Shown piece after piece: positions 10,727-21,468 of a stretch of 64,000 bases of DNA; position 1 is the stretch's first letter, and the number at the start of each line of letters is the position of its first letter. The notes beneath the pieces are model-generated. The model did not search any database. It saw only the letters and a list, made by a program, of their open reading frames with translations, and had not been told where the DNA came from. This stretch comes from Ahaetulla prasina. Lineage: Eukaryota > Chordata > Lepidosauria > Squamata > Colubridae. The stretch spans positions 259,146,958 through 259,210,957 of the forward strand of contig NC_080540.1 in assembly GCF_028640845.1 (NCBI RefSeq). The letters run 5' to 3'. The position numbers and the translations under genes are program-made.

Positions 10727-11088
10727 GGTCCATCCATCATAATTCTGAATGATTACTAAGTGACCAATTGTAAGTAGATGACTATCTGCATTTTTCTTTT
10801 TAAATTTTTAAATGTTTAGTTTGTCATTTTTTTATTAGTTGCGGTGGGTTTTTTTACACTATTGGAAGATGATGAACTGAGTTATGAGAATATAAGATGA
10901 GGTGCAGAGTCAACAATTCCTGCTCTTTGCCATCAATAGAGAAACTTACATAGCTCAGTAAGGTTGGTATGTCCACTATAAATTATGTCTGTAAAATAAT
11001 AATGCCAAGAATCACATTATACCTTCTATCTAATCTTTCTGTTCACCCCAATTAGCTAACACTGCCCTCATGTGGGAATATATAATAT

Positions 11089-11530
11089 CATGGGATCATA
11101 GAGTTGGGAGATGCTCTTCAGAACATTAATCCCAACCCTCTATTCAATGGTAGAATACAAATTAAAATAATTGTGACAGATGGCTTTTTAGCCTGTATTT
11201 TAACAGATGCATGTAGTGTAGTTCACTGATTATTTTTTGATAAATGGTTTCATTGCCAATCTTCTCTTATTGTTGGATGTTTCCCCTTAAGAATCCATGT
11301 TCCCATACTTTAAATCCATTATTCCATGTGCTATGCTATAGAGTAATTGATGACACATACTTACTTTCTTTTGTACAACATTTCTTTACAAATTTAAAGA
11401 GTGCTATTATATCCTTCTTGTCTTTCAGTTTTGCCTTTGCATGACTAAACATGCCCAATTTCTTCAGCCTTTTTCCCACAACATTCAACTTATAGTCTTT
11501 TGATCATTTTTACCATATCTTCGCATAGGT
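11089..11530 (-). mobile_element. Old CR1/L3-type LINE 3' region
   Basis: The plus strand runs CATGGGATCATAGAGTTGGG, then CCAACCCTCT, GACAGATGGCT, AGAGTGCTATTATATCCTTC and CTAAACATGCCCAATTTCTT. These are successive landmarks of the complement of an amniote CR1/L3 3' region. Spacing is irregular and divergence is high. Confidence 0.65.
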
Positions 11531-11890
11531 TCTCAGTTAGCAATGGAAAGGTCAAATCTTCATTTACTTTCTACCCTGTGAAAGTAGGAAGAAGATCATT
11601 ATCAGCAGGAGCATAAAGTCTAACAAACCTGGAAAACATCTGGTGTGGGGAAAATATTGAAGAGAGACAGTTTATTTGTAATGTGGATGAAGATAAAAAT
11701 ATCACTATTATGCCAAGAGACAACTATTTGCCTTCAACAGTTAGAAGCATTTCAATAGACCTACTATAGCTGGTAAGTAGAAGGAACTAAGCAATTGGAT
11801 TAAAGCTTGTATCCAAATGTAAGTCTTTTAGGAATAATTAAAAGTCTCATTTATCTCATCATGTCACTTCAAAACTATTATTTGAACAAA

Positions 11891-11932
11891 GTGTATGTAT
11901 GTATGCATGCATGTATATATGTATGTATGTAT
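11891..11932 (+). repeat. (GTAT)n microsatellite with GCAT variants
   Basis: A GTAT/GCAT tetranucleotide tract that abuts the left end of the MITE at 11934. Confidence 0.85.
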
Positions 11933-11933
11933 A

Positions 11934-12355
11934 CAGGTACCGTAGTCCTTGACTTACTACCCTAATTGAGTCCTTAAGTGGGTCACCATGTGACTGCACC
12001 TGATTTTACACCTTTTTATATGGAAGACATTAACCAAATGCCACAATTATTAAACAAATGCCATGGTTGTTAAGCAGATGTCACAGTTGTTAAGTGACCA
12101 CCATGGTTGTTAAGCAAAAACCACTGTTGCTAAGTGAATCTATTCCCTGAAATGGGAATTTTGTGCTGGGAACCAGAAGTCAAAGCTAATTTCCAGCAAA
12201 AAATGTTGTAAATCATGGTCACATGACTGAGACGCTGAAAAATATCTAAACTGGGCTGATTGCTAAGACTCCAGAATGTGATTGGATGACTGCATGATTG
12301 CATCCCAACCATCAGAACTTCAATTCTGAGTCATAAATAGTCCTGAGGAGATCTG
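11934..12355 (+). mobile_element. MITE, TA-flanked family (copy 3, divergent subtype)
   Basis: The left end CAGGTACCGTAGTCCTTGAC matches the family terminus. The interior has at least five TTGTTAAG-type repeats. The expected right end is not found at 12355, but a piece of it (CAGTCACTAAGTGACTGGTC, then GAACTACCTAT) appears at 14081-14120, beyond the LINE. The LINE at 12366 may therefore have inserted in this MITE. Confidence 0.7.
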
Positions 12356-12365
12356 TGGTAATTTT

Positions 12366-14077
12366 GAATTGAATAGAATAGAATAGAATAGAATTCTTTA
12401 TTGGCCAAGTGTGATTGGACACACAAGGAATATGTACTTAAAAGAAAAGATACATTCATCAAGAATCATAAGGTTTGATTCATTAATAACACTTAATAAT
12501 AGTCATAGGGAACAAATAAGCAATCAAATCATATTAGGAAACAGTCAATATAAATCATAGGATACTAGGAACAAGGTTACAGACATACAGTCATAAGTGG
12601 AAGGAGATGGGTGATGGGAACAATGAGAAGATTAATAGTAATGCAGACTTAATAACTAGTTTGACAGTGTTGAGGGAATTATTTGTTTAGCAGATTGATG
12701 GCATTCGGGAGAAAACTGTTCTTGTATCTAGTTGTTCTGGTGTGCAGTGCTCTATAGCGTCGCTTTGAGGGTAGGAGTTGAAACAGTTTATATCCAGGAT
12801 GTGAGGGGTCTGTAAATATTTTCACAGCCCTCTTTTTGATTCATGCAGTATACATGTCCCCAATGGAAGGCAGGTTGGTAGCAATTGTTTTTTCTGCAGT
12901 TCTAATTATTGTCTGAAGTCTTTGTCTGTCTTGTTGGGTTGCAGAACCAAACCAGACAGTTATAGCAGTGCAGATGACAGATTCAAGAATTTCTCTGTAG
13001 AACTGTGTCAGCAGCTCCTTGGGCAGTTTGATCTTTCTGAGTTGGTGCAGAAAGAACATCTTTTGTTATGCTTTTTTGATTACATTTTTGATGTTAGCTG
13101 TCCATTTTAGATTTGCAATATAGTAGAACCTAGAAATGTGAAGGTCTCTACTGTTGATACTTTATCATAAGAGGTGGTAGTATGGGAGGGTTTTTCCTAA
13201 AGTCCACCACCATTTCTAGGGTTTTGAGTGTGTTCAGTTCTAGATTGTTCTGGTTGCACCACAAGGCTAGTTGTTCAACCTCCCATCTGTATGTGGATTC
13301 ATTATCTTGAATGAGACGGATCATTGTTGTGTCATCTGCGAACTTCAGTAGTTTAACAGATGGATCGTTTGAGATGCAGTCATTGGTATATAGAGAGAAG
13401 AGAAGTAGAGAGAGCACACAGCCTTGGGGGGGCAGGCTGCGCTAATTGTACAGATATCTGATGTGATTCTGCTTAGCTTCACTTGCTGCTTCCTGTCTGT
13501 TAGGAAGCTTATGATCCACTTGCAAATGTGTTCAGGTACCACTAGCTGGTTTAGCTTAGTTAGAAGAATGTCTGAATGATGATGTTGAATGCTGAACTAA
13601 AGTCTACAAAGAGGTTCCTTGCATAGGTCTTTGAAGACTAAAGATGTTGTAGGATGTAGTGCAGAGCCATATTAACAGCATCATCTGTTGATCTATTTGC
13701 TCGGTATGCAAATTACAAGGGGTCTAACAGCGGATCCATGATGGTTTTCAAGTGGCATAGCACTAGCCTTTCAAAGGTTCTCATGACTACAGATGTTAGA
13801 GCAACTGGTCTGTAGTCATTCAGTTCCTTGATGGTGGGCTTCTTCGGCACTGGGATAATAGTAGAGCATTTGAAGCAAGAAGGAACATAACACATCTCTA
13901 GTGATTTATTGAAAATACGGATGAAGATGGGGGCCAAAAAGTACAGACTTTTTACCAAGAAGGAGTTATCCTGTCTGGGCCTGGAGCTTTTCCTGGCTTT
14001 TGTCTGTGAAATAGGTCTTGCACTTCCTTTTCTGTGATCGCTAGGGGTTGGGAACCCAATGGGATGGGATCAGTTGC
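12366..14077 (-). mobile_element. CR1/L2-group LINE copy, 5'-truncated, inactive
   Basis: The 3' end is at the left: (GAATA)n at 12368-12395, then TTATTGGCCAAGTGTGATTG. Reading leftward on the minus strand from about 14050 it encodes the RT with [20 protein letters not shown], a decayed middle, FADDTTMIRLI (catalytic box, complement near 13320-13350) and the C-terminal SATQQDRQRLQTIIRTAEK domain. At least two frameshifts break it, one at the G-run near 13427-13433. Only the part right of 12712 is duplicated in the next unit. Confidence 0.88.
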
Positions 14078-14655
14078 GAACAGTCACTAAGTGACTGGTC
14101 ATAAGATAAGAACTACCTATACATGTGTATGAAGAAGTCAGTTTTGGTTATTCAATTCAGGTCTGACAGTACACACATCTGTTTCTTGATCTATAAAAGT
14201 GAATAGACTGAATAAATAGTTTGATTAATGAAGATTGTGTTACTTTCCATCTGGAAGTCATGCCGTGTATCTATCAGCAAAACTCATAACATTAGATGTC
14301 TTTTCTTATTCCTTTCTAGTTTTCCAACATCAGATTGTTTAAATAATAATAAAGCATTAATTAAATGAACCTGATTCATAACTTACTGTATACATAAAAT
14401 AGAATCACTAATTCTAAAGACATTTAAAACTGGCTGATTTCATCCATATGCAAATTATTCTACTTTAAACCATCTAACTCTTACCTTCTCCTCACACACA
14501 CACCCCATTAAATATTTTACAAAGGGCTGTAGTCACAATAACCTTGAAACAATATTTTAAAGTGATTGTAAATGGCTAATCTGGAATAAAAATGTCAACC
14601 AATTCTTGATTATTCTTGACTTTGCTCACATTCCACTTTTACATGAACCCAGAAG
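12712..14655. repeat. Direct tandem duplication, unit 1 (about 1.95 kb)
   Basis: The block from AGAAAACTGTTCTTG to CATGAACCCAGAAG is repeated immediately at 14656-16605. It contains most of a LINE copy and about 600 bp of non-LINE flank. The junction falls in an AGAAAAAACT-like stretch present at both ends. Confidence 0.88.
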
Positions 14656-16030
14656 AAAAAACTGTTCTTGTATCTAGTTGTTCTGGTGTGCAGTGCTCTA
14701 TAGCGTCGTTTTGAGGGTAGGAGTTGAAATAGTTTATGTCCAGGCTGTGAGGGGTCTGTAAATATTTTCACAGCCCTCTTTTTGATTCATACAGTATACA
14801 GGTCCTCAATGGAAGGCAGGTTGGTAGCAATTGTTTTTCTGCAGTTCTAATTATCCTCTGAAATCTGTGTCTGTCTTGTTGGGTTGCAGAACCAAATCAG
14901 ACAGTTATAGAGGTGCAGATGACAGACTCAATAATTCCTCTGTAGAAGTGGATCAGCAGCTCCTTGTGCAGTTTGAGCTTTCTGAGTAGGCGTAGAAAGA
15001 ATATTCTTTCTTGTGCTTTTTTGATGACATTTTTGATGTTGGGTGTCATTTTAGGTCTTGAGATATGGTAGAACCTAGAAATTTGAAGGTTTCTACTGTT
15101 GATACTTTATCATAAGAGGTGGTAGTATGGGAGGGTTTTTCCTAAAGTCCACCATCATTTCTATGGTTTTGAGTGTGTTCAGTTCCAAATTGTTCTGATC
15201 GCACCACGAGGCTAGTTGTTCAACCTCCCATCTGTATGTGGATTCATCGTTGTCTCAAATGAGACCGATCACTGTTGTGTCAGCTGCGAACTTCAGTAGT
15301 TTAACAGATGGATCGTTTGAGATGTTGTCATTGGTATAGAGAGAGAAGAGAAGTAGAGAGAGCACACAGCCTTGGGAGGGGGGGGGCTGTGCTAATTGTA
15401 TAGATATCTGATGTGATTCTGCTTAGCTTCACCTGCTGCTTCCTGTCTGTTAGGAAGCTTATGATCCATTTACAAGTGTTTTCAGGTACTGCTAGCTGGT
15501 TTGGCTTAGTTAGAAGAATGTCTGAAATGATGGTGTTGAATGCTGAACTAAAGTCTACAAAGAGGACCCTTGCGTAGGTCTTTGGAGATTCAAGGTGTTG
15601 TAGGATGTAGTGCAGAGCCATATTAATAGCATCATCTGTTGATCTATTTGCTCGGTATGCAAATTGCAAGGGGTCTAACAGCGGATCCATGATGGTTTTC
15701 AAGTGGGATAGCACTTGCCTTTCAAAGGTTTTCATAACTACAGATGTTAGAACAGCTGGTTTATAGTCATTCAGTTCCTTGATGGTGGGCTTTTTTGGCA
15801 CTGGGATGATAGTAAAGCATTTGAAGCAAAAAGAAACATAGCACATTTCTAGCGATTTATTGAAGATACGGATGAAGATGGGGGCCAAAAAGTACAGACT
15901 TTTTACCAAGAAGGAGTTATCCTGTCTGGGCCTGGAGCTTTTCCTGGCTTTTGTCTGTGAAATAGGTCTTGCACTTCCTTTTCTGTGATCGCTAGGGGTT
16001 GGGAACCCAATGGGATGGGATCAGTTGCGA
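14656..16030 (-). mobile_element. CR1/L2-group LINE copy within duplication unit 2
   Basis: Same LINE family as at 12366, lacking the extreme 3' end and the (GAATA)n tail because the duplication began inside it. The RT C-terminal domain, catalytic box region and N-terminal RT are all recognisable on the minus strand. Confidence 0.87.
15328..15909 (-). pseudogene. LINE reverse transcriptase N-terminal half
   Basis: An open piece of 193 codons. In order it shows [16 protein letters not shown] (residues 34-49), TSVVMKTFERQVLSHL (about 55-70), QFAYRANRSTDDA (82-94) and motif A LFVDFSSAFNTI with the catalytic aspartate at about residue 119. The expected APQGCVLSPLLFSLYTND motif is lost because the frame slips at the G-rich run 15377-15387, and the reading ends in unrelated residues. 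RT function needs the FADD box further left, now in another frame. The protein is not functional. Confidence 0.85.
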
Positions 16031-16605
16031 ACAGTCACTAAGTGACTGGTCATAAGATAAGAACTACCTATACATGTGTATGAAGAAGTCAGTTTTGGTT
16101 ATTCAATTCAGGTCTGACAGTACACACATCTGTTTCTTGATCTATAAAAGTGAATAGACTGAATAAATAGTTTGATTAATGAAGATTGTGTTACTTTCCA
16201 TCTGGAAGTCATGCCGTGTATCTATCAGCAAAACTCATAGCACTAGATGTCTTTTCTTATTCCTTTCTAGTTTTCCAACATCAGATTGTTTAAATAATAA
16301 TAAAGCATTAATTAAATGAACCTGATTCATAACTTACTGTATACATAAAATAGAATCACTAATTCTAAAGACTGGCTGATTTCATCCATATGCAAATTAT
16401 TCTACTTTACACCATCTAACTCTTACCTTCTCCTCACACACACACCCCATTAAATATTTTACAAAGGGCTGTAGTTACAATAACCTTGAAACAATATTTT
16501 AAAGTGATTGTAAATGGCTAATCTGGAATAAAAATGTCAACCAATTCTTGATTATTCTTGACTTTGCTCACATTCCACTTTTACATGAACCCAGAAGAAA
16601 AAAAC

Positions 16606-17404
16606 TCTGTGAAGACAATAATAAGTTTATGGTGGAAATCTGAAGTCAGAGGAAAACTCTGCATGGTGAATGGAAATGCAGTCAATAAAAAGAACTAATT
16701 GTCCATACAACAGGACAACTTTCACTTTATAGCTCAAAGACAATTATCTATATGCTTCTGCTTGTCCGCTGTGGATGTGGTGATAATGATCATTTGTGCA
16801 TAATGCTTTCAAAGGTCTCAGTTGCCATTTGTTTTATCACAGAGCATTCGGTTGCATATGTGGCAGCCACCATCCAGGCCTGTAATTCATCTGATCAGAA
16901 ATTCTTTGAAGGAAAAAGACCTTTGGCTTCAATTTGAATACTCAGTATATTTACCATGGGCAACTGTCATGCATTTTTGTCAGATGGACATGAATATGCA
17001 AACCTGGGTGGGGAAACAGCTTTTATCGTCAATTTCCCAACTCTCCAGTAGTTCCATTCAGTGAATAATCAGAGTTTTATTGTTCTGTTGAAATTCAGTT
17101 GGTAGATGTTATCACCATCTGAAGTTGTTGCCTGTAAATATAAGGACTATAAAAAAACCTTGTGCAAATTGATTTTAGAAGGAGAAAGCCATTTCATTGT
17201 GCTGATAGAGAGACATTTAAAAAAAAAACTTAAAGGAAAGTGTTGGGCACTGCTAAAGATAGCAATAAACCATGTAATGTAGCTGTTTGAAAAATGAACA
17301 GTATCTAAATATCAATTTTTACTATAATAATGAAGGGAACTGTAAGAGTTTTATCCACATATTGAAAATATAAAGCTAGAGCAGTATTAAATGTAATTAT
17401 ATAT
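16606..17404. other. No feature recognised
   Basis: AT-rich sequence with no nameable repeat or gene; an A-run lies at 17219-17228. Confidence 0.45.
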
Positions 17405-18535
17405 ATATATATAGGATAACTGCGTTCCTGTCAAACAGGCAACAAGTAGTCAAAATAGGCAGCACCCTATCAAATCCTGCACCTGTTAATAGCAGTGTCC
17501 CCCAAGGCAGCATTCTAGGACCAACACTCTTCATATTATACATAAATGACATTTGTGATCATATTATAAGTAACTGCGTTTTCTTCACCAATGATGTTAA
17601 ACTATTTAACATTACCAACAATGCTGCTATCCTTCAAAAAGACCTTGACTTTGTGTCGGAATGGTCAAAAAATTGGCAACTCCAAATCTCAACCAACAAA
17701 TGCTCTGTCTTATACATTGGCAAAAGGAATCAGAACACAAAATACAAGCTAAGTGGACATGACCTTGTAGATGACCTTCACTCTGTCAAGGACCTTGGAG
17801 TACTCATATCAAATGATCTAAGTTCCAAAGTCCACTGTAACAACATCGCCAATAAGGCATTAAGGGTTGTAAACCTAATCTTGCGTAGCTTCTTCTCCGG
17901 TAAGATTACACTACTAACCAGAGCATACAAAACATTTCCTAGACCAATTCTTGAATACAGCTCATCCGTCTGGAACCCACACTGCATATTGGACATTAAT
18001 ACAATTGAGCACGTCCAGAAATATTTCACAAGAAGAGTCCTCCACTCCTCTGCTCGCAACAAAATACCTTATGCCACCAGACTTGAAATCCTGGGTTTAG
18101 AAAATTTAGAACTACACCGCCTTCGGTATGACCTGAACATAGCTCTTAAAGTCATCTGCTACAATGTCTTTCCTGTCAATGACTATTTCAGCTTCAACCA
18201 CAGCAATACACGAGCACACAATAGATTCAAACTTAAAGTGAACTTCTCCAATCTCAATTGCAGAAAATATGACTTTAGTAACAGAGTTGTTAATGCCTGG
18301 AATGCACTACCAGACTCTGTGGTCTCATCCCCAAATCCCCAAAACTTTAACAAAAGACTATCTACTGTTGACCTCACCTCAATCCTAAGAGGTCTGTAAG
18401 GGGCGTGCATAAGAGCACCAGTGTGCCTATCGTCCCTGTCCTAATGTTATTCATTTTATGTATTCAATTCATGCTTATACTTATATATATTATTTAATAT
18501 GTATTTGACAAAATAAATAAATAAATAAATAAATC
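17405..18535 (+). mobile_element. CR1/jockey-group LINE, 3' part with (AAAT)n tail
   Basis: Starts near an (AT)n tract at about 17400-17413, encodes the second half of an RT, then a 3' UTR with GGGGCGTGCATAAGAGCACC, and ends in (AAAT)n at about 18509-18535. This family differs from the (AGAAT)n-tailed LINEs: its 3' UTR and tail are unrelated. Confidence 0.85.
17423..18399 (+). pseudogene. LINE reverse transcriptase C-terminal half
   Basis: The RT region opens with FLSNRQQVVKIG-like sequence near 17430, then SVPQGSILGP (motif B, about 17494-17523). The catalytic FADD box has become FTND at 17584-17595, so one of the two metal-binding aspartates is lost. From 17653 the frame is open for 248 codons to a stop at 18399 and keeps WSKNWQLQIST, KDLGVLIS, LEYSSSVWNPH and a C-terminal FSNRVVNAWNALPDSVV. 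The long intact C-terminus with a dead active site suggests a moderately old copy. Confidence 0.86.
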
Positions 18536-19086
18536 TGCAGAAAAAACAATTGCTACCAACCTGCCTTCCATTGAGGACCTGTATACTGCACAAGTCAAAA
18601 AGAGGGCTGTGAAAATATTTACAGACCCTCGCATCCTGGACATAAACTGTTTCAACTCCTACCCTCAAAAGAACGCTACAGGGCACTGCACACCTGAACA
18701 ACTAGACACAAGAACAGTTTCTTTCCGAACGCCATCACTCTGCTAAGCAAATAATTCCCTCAACACTGTTAAACTATTTACTAAATCTGCACTATTATTA
18801 ATCTTCTCATCATTCCCATCACCCATCTCCTTCCACTTATACCTGTATGACTGTAATCTTGTTGCTTGTATCATTACAATTTATATTGATATTGATTGTT
18901 TCCTGATTGCTTATTTGTACCCTATGACTATCATTAAGTGTTGCACTTTAGAATTCTTGATGAACCTATCTTTTCTTTTATGTACCCTGAGAGCATATGC
19001 ACCAAGACAAATTCCTTGTGTGTCCAATCACACTTGGCCAATATAGAATTCTATTCTATTCTATTCTATTCTATTCTATTCTATTC
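18536..19086 (+). mobile_element. CR1/L2-group LINE 3' end with (TTCTA)n tail
   Basis: Encodes the last RT residues (LPSIEDLYTAQVKKRAVKIF near 18556-18615, with frame changes), then the 3' UTR and AATCACACTTGGCCAATATA, and ends in (TTCTA)n at 19048-19086. It starts directly after the (AAAT)n tail of the LINE to its left, so it may have inserted at that A-rich tail. It belongs to the older subfamily (CCCATCACCCATCTCCTTCC in the 3' UTR). Confidence 0.86.
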
Positions 19087-19108
19087 CATCCAATCTGTGT
19101 CAGTCACC

Positions 19109-19221
19109 AGAGATTTATTCTTCCAAGCTTTTGGATTCATGCTGGAGCCCATCCTCAGGGAACTTCTTTCTCTCCATATTCTCTCCAGAATGAGTCCAGA
19201 AGCTTGGAACAATAAATCTCC
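19109..19221. repeat. Inverted repeat, 26-bp arms, 61-bp loop
   Basis: The arm at 19109-19134 (AGATTTATTCTTCCAAGC core) is complementary to 19196-19221 with three mismatches. The loop includes CTGGAGCCCATCCTCAGGGA, a sequence I associate with Penelope-like element ends. No coding. Confidence 0.7.
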
Positions 19222-19619
19222 GGTTCAGATGAGCAACAGCGATTGGATCCTGCAATATTATTCTGGGACACATATATCTGCCTTCATCTGCATAATATAA
19301 TCATATTTATTTATCTAAAACTTTGTGTATAAAACTCTGGCAAGTCATTTTCTACAAAATAAAGCTGAATGTCAAATTCTAATTTAATAAATTAATAAAA
19401 GCCAAAGTTAAGCCAGACTGTCCCAGGTTTAGATGCAGATACTCTGACACAGAGCTTGATCTATTTCCAGCTTACATCATTTTCATATATGATCATTCAG
19501 AAAAGCATGCCATTTTTAAGATTACATTATTTTAAAATAATGATGATTGTAGTGTATTTTGAAATACATTTTCTCAACGTTACAGAATTGCTCATTAAAA
19601 TCCTTATTTAAAACGCATT

Positions 19620-19995
19620 CAGGTAGTCCTTGACTTATGACCATAATCGAGCCTAATTTTTTTGTTGCTAAATTTTTTGTTGCTAAGCCAATTTTATGAT
19701 TTTTCTTGCCACAGTTATTAAGTGAATCACTGCAATTATTAAGATAATAAAAGGTTTGTTAAATGAATCTGGCTTCCCTGTTGGCTTTGCTTCTCAGAAG
19801 TTTGCAAAAGATGACTCTGGGACACTGTAACCATCATAAATATGAACCAGTTGCCCAGCATCTGAATTTTGATCCTGTGACTATGGAGATGCTGCAATGG
19901 TGGTAAGTGTGAAAAATGGCCATATCACTTTTTCCAGTGCCGTTTGTCACTTCAAACAATCACTAAACAAATGGTTGTAAATTAAGGACTAGCTG
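19620..19995 (+). mobile_element. MITE, TA-flanked family (copy 5)
   Basis: Ends are CAGGTAGTCCTTGACTTATG and AAATTAAGGACTAGCTG; TA follows on the right. The interior has AAGTGAATCACTGCAATTAT as in copy 1. A small internal duplication of TTTTTTGTTGCTAA is visible near 19657-19685. Confidence 0.82.
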
Positions 19996-20009
19996 TACTT
20001 CTAATCATA

Positions 20010-20100
20010 TAGAATAGAATAGAATAGAATAGAATAGAATAGAATAGAATAGAATAGAATAGAATAGAATAGAATAGAATAGAATAGAATAGAATAGAAT
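20010..20100 (+). repeat. (AGAAT)n microsatellite at a LINE tail
   Basis: About eighteen uninterrupted AGAAT units ending where the minus-strand LINE begins at 20101. Confidence 0.95.
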
Positions 20101-20680
20101 TTTATTGGCCAAGTGTGATTGGACACACAAGGAATTTGTCTTGGTGCATATGCTCTCAATGTACATAAAAGAAATGATACCTTCATCAAGGTACAACATT
20201 TACAACACAATTGATGATCAATATATCAATATAAATCATAAGGATTGCCAGCAACAAGTTATAGTCATACAGTCATAAGTGGAAAGAGATTGGTGATGGG
20301 AACTATGAAACGATTAATAGTAGTGCAGATTCAGTAAATAGTCTGACAGTGTTGAGGGAATTATTTGTTTAGCAGAGTGATGGCCTTGAGAAAAACTGTT
20401 CTTGTGTCTAGTTGTTCTGGTGTGCAGTGCTCTATAGCGTCGTTTTGAGGGTAGGAGTTGAAACAGTTTATGTCCAGGATGCGAGGGATCTGCAAATATT
20501 TTCATGGCCCTCTTCTTGATTCGTGCAGTATACAGGTCCTCAATGGAAGGCAAGTTGGTAGCAATTATTTTTTCTGCAGTTCTAATTATCCTCTGAAGTC
20601 TGTGTTTTTCTTGTTGGGTTGCAGAACCGAACCAGACAGTTATAGAGGTGCAAATGACAGACTCAATAATTCCTCTGTTA
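20101..20680 (-). mobile_element. Young CR1/L2-group LINE copy, 3' end
   Basis: 3' UTR and the last RT residues (LPSIEDLYTARIKKRA, HPGHKLFQLLPSKRRYRALH on the minus strand). It is nearly identical to the LINE at 50546-51843 (for example the segment around GGGATCTGCAAATATTTTCA), so both belong to a recently active subfamily. It is 5'-truncated at about 20680. Most of it lies in the tandem duplication that starts at 20227. Confidence 0.87.
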
Positions 20681-21197
20681 TGGTACTTTAAAAAAATTCC
20701 ATCCCTTTCTGGGGGCTGTTGCCACCATTTCGCCTGTGGGTAGCATCCCTAAAATCTGAGAGAAGGCAGGAAGGAAGTAGCATGTTCAGGTACTCTTGAT
20801 CTCTGCAGGGCCATTGGCACTAAATGCCATGGAAATTGAGTCTTAAGATTTTGCCAGTTTGTTTTCATATACTATTAATTGTATTTTATGTTTGTGAAAG
20901 ACACTTTGAGATTATTCTCCTGAAAGGTGAGATATTAAAACATGCAAAAAAAGTCAAAAATATGAAATCATTTCATATGGAATATGACATACCAAATCAT
21001 GTATTAGTTCAAAATTGCAGTGTAAATCAATTTTCTATTTGGTTCATGTGTCACATACTGGAACTCCTTCAGTATATCCATTTAATATCCCCTGAGATAA
21101 ATATCTTTAAAAGGAATAATGAAATATAAGAATAATTCTATTAAAACTTCAGATCTTTTCTGTGTCCTACTTTGATAAAAATGCTAAGGATGTGTTC

Positions 21198-21278
<81 letters not shown>

Positions 21279-21468
21279 CATACACACACACACACATCCT
21301 TATATATAAGCAATGATATTTTATATACTTATAAAATAGTTTCATATATAATAGGGATTTAGGGATGGGGTGGATGTTAAACTGTGAATTTTTATGTTGT
21401 ACACTACCCAAAATCACTGTTTGTGAATTGGATGGCTATACAAATTTGTTTAATAAAAATGATTATTT
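20227..21468. repeat. Direct tandem duplication, unit 1 (1242 bp)
   Basis: CAATATAAATCATAAGG marks the start; the unit ends at AAAATGATTATTT before the same motif recurs at 21469. Contents: LINE 3' end, about 500 bp of non-LINE sequence and a (GATA)n tract. The short open frames in both units (such as 20824-21129) are conserved only because the DNA is duplicated. Confidence 0.93.
21199..21278 (+). repeat. (GATA)n microsatellite, unit 1
   Basis: About twenty GATA units, followed by a short (CA)n tract. The copy in unit 2 differs in both the GATA and the CA count. Confidence 0.95.

Larger units (their letters stand above)
9845..10788 (+). mobile_element. MITE, TA-flanked family (copy 2), interrupted by hAT
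   Basis: The left end CAGTAGCTCTCGGCTTATGA and the right end AGATGACTATCTG match the inverted termini of the family in decayed form. The interior carries the TTAAGTGAACACTGCAGTTG motif. A 472-bp hAT element with its own 8-bp duplication sits inside, so the MITE is the older insertion. Confidence 0.75.
14656..16605. repeat. Direct tandem duplication, unit 2
   Basis: Second copy of the preceding block. The LINE portion differs from unit 1 by about 18 mismatches in roughly 195 bp of RT sequence. From about 15870 rightward I count only about four substitutions and one 9-bp gap in some 730 bp. The two units continue to different sequence after 16605. Confidence 0.88.

Noticed and set aside
10302..10752. 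Several overlapping open frames of 79-147 codons on both strands rich in repeats such as GKDTAKSP
   Set aside because: They are translations of the seven-unit minisatellite inside a hAT element; unit length close to a multiple of three keeps frames open by chance.
20824..21129. 101-codon open frame conserved at 22065-22370
   Set aside because: Identity is explained by the recent tandem duplication; no recognisable domain or exon signals.
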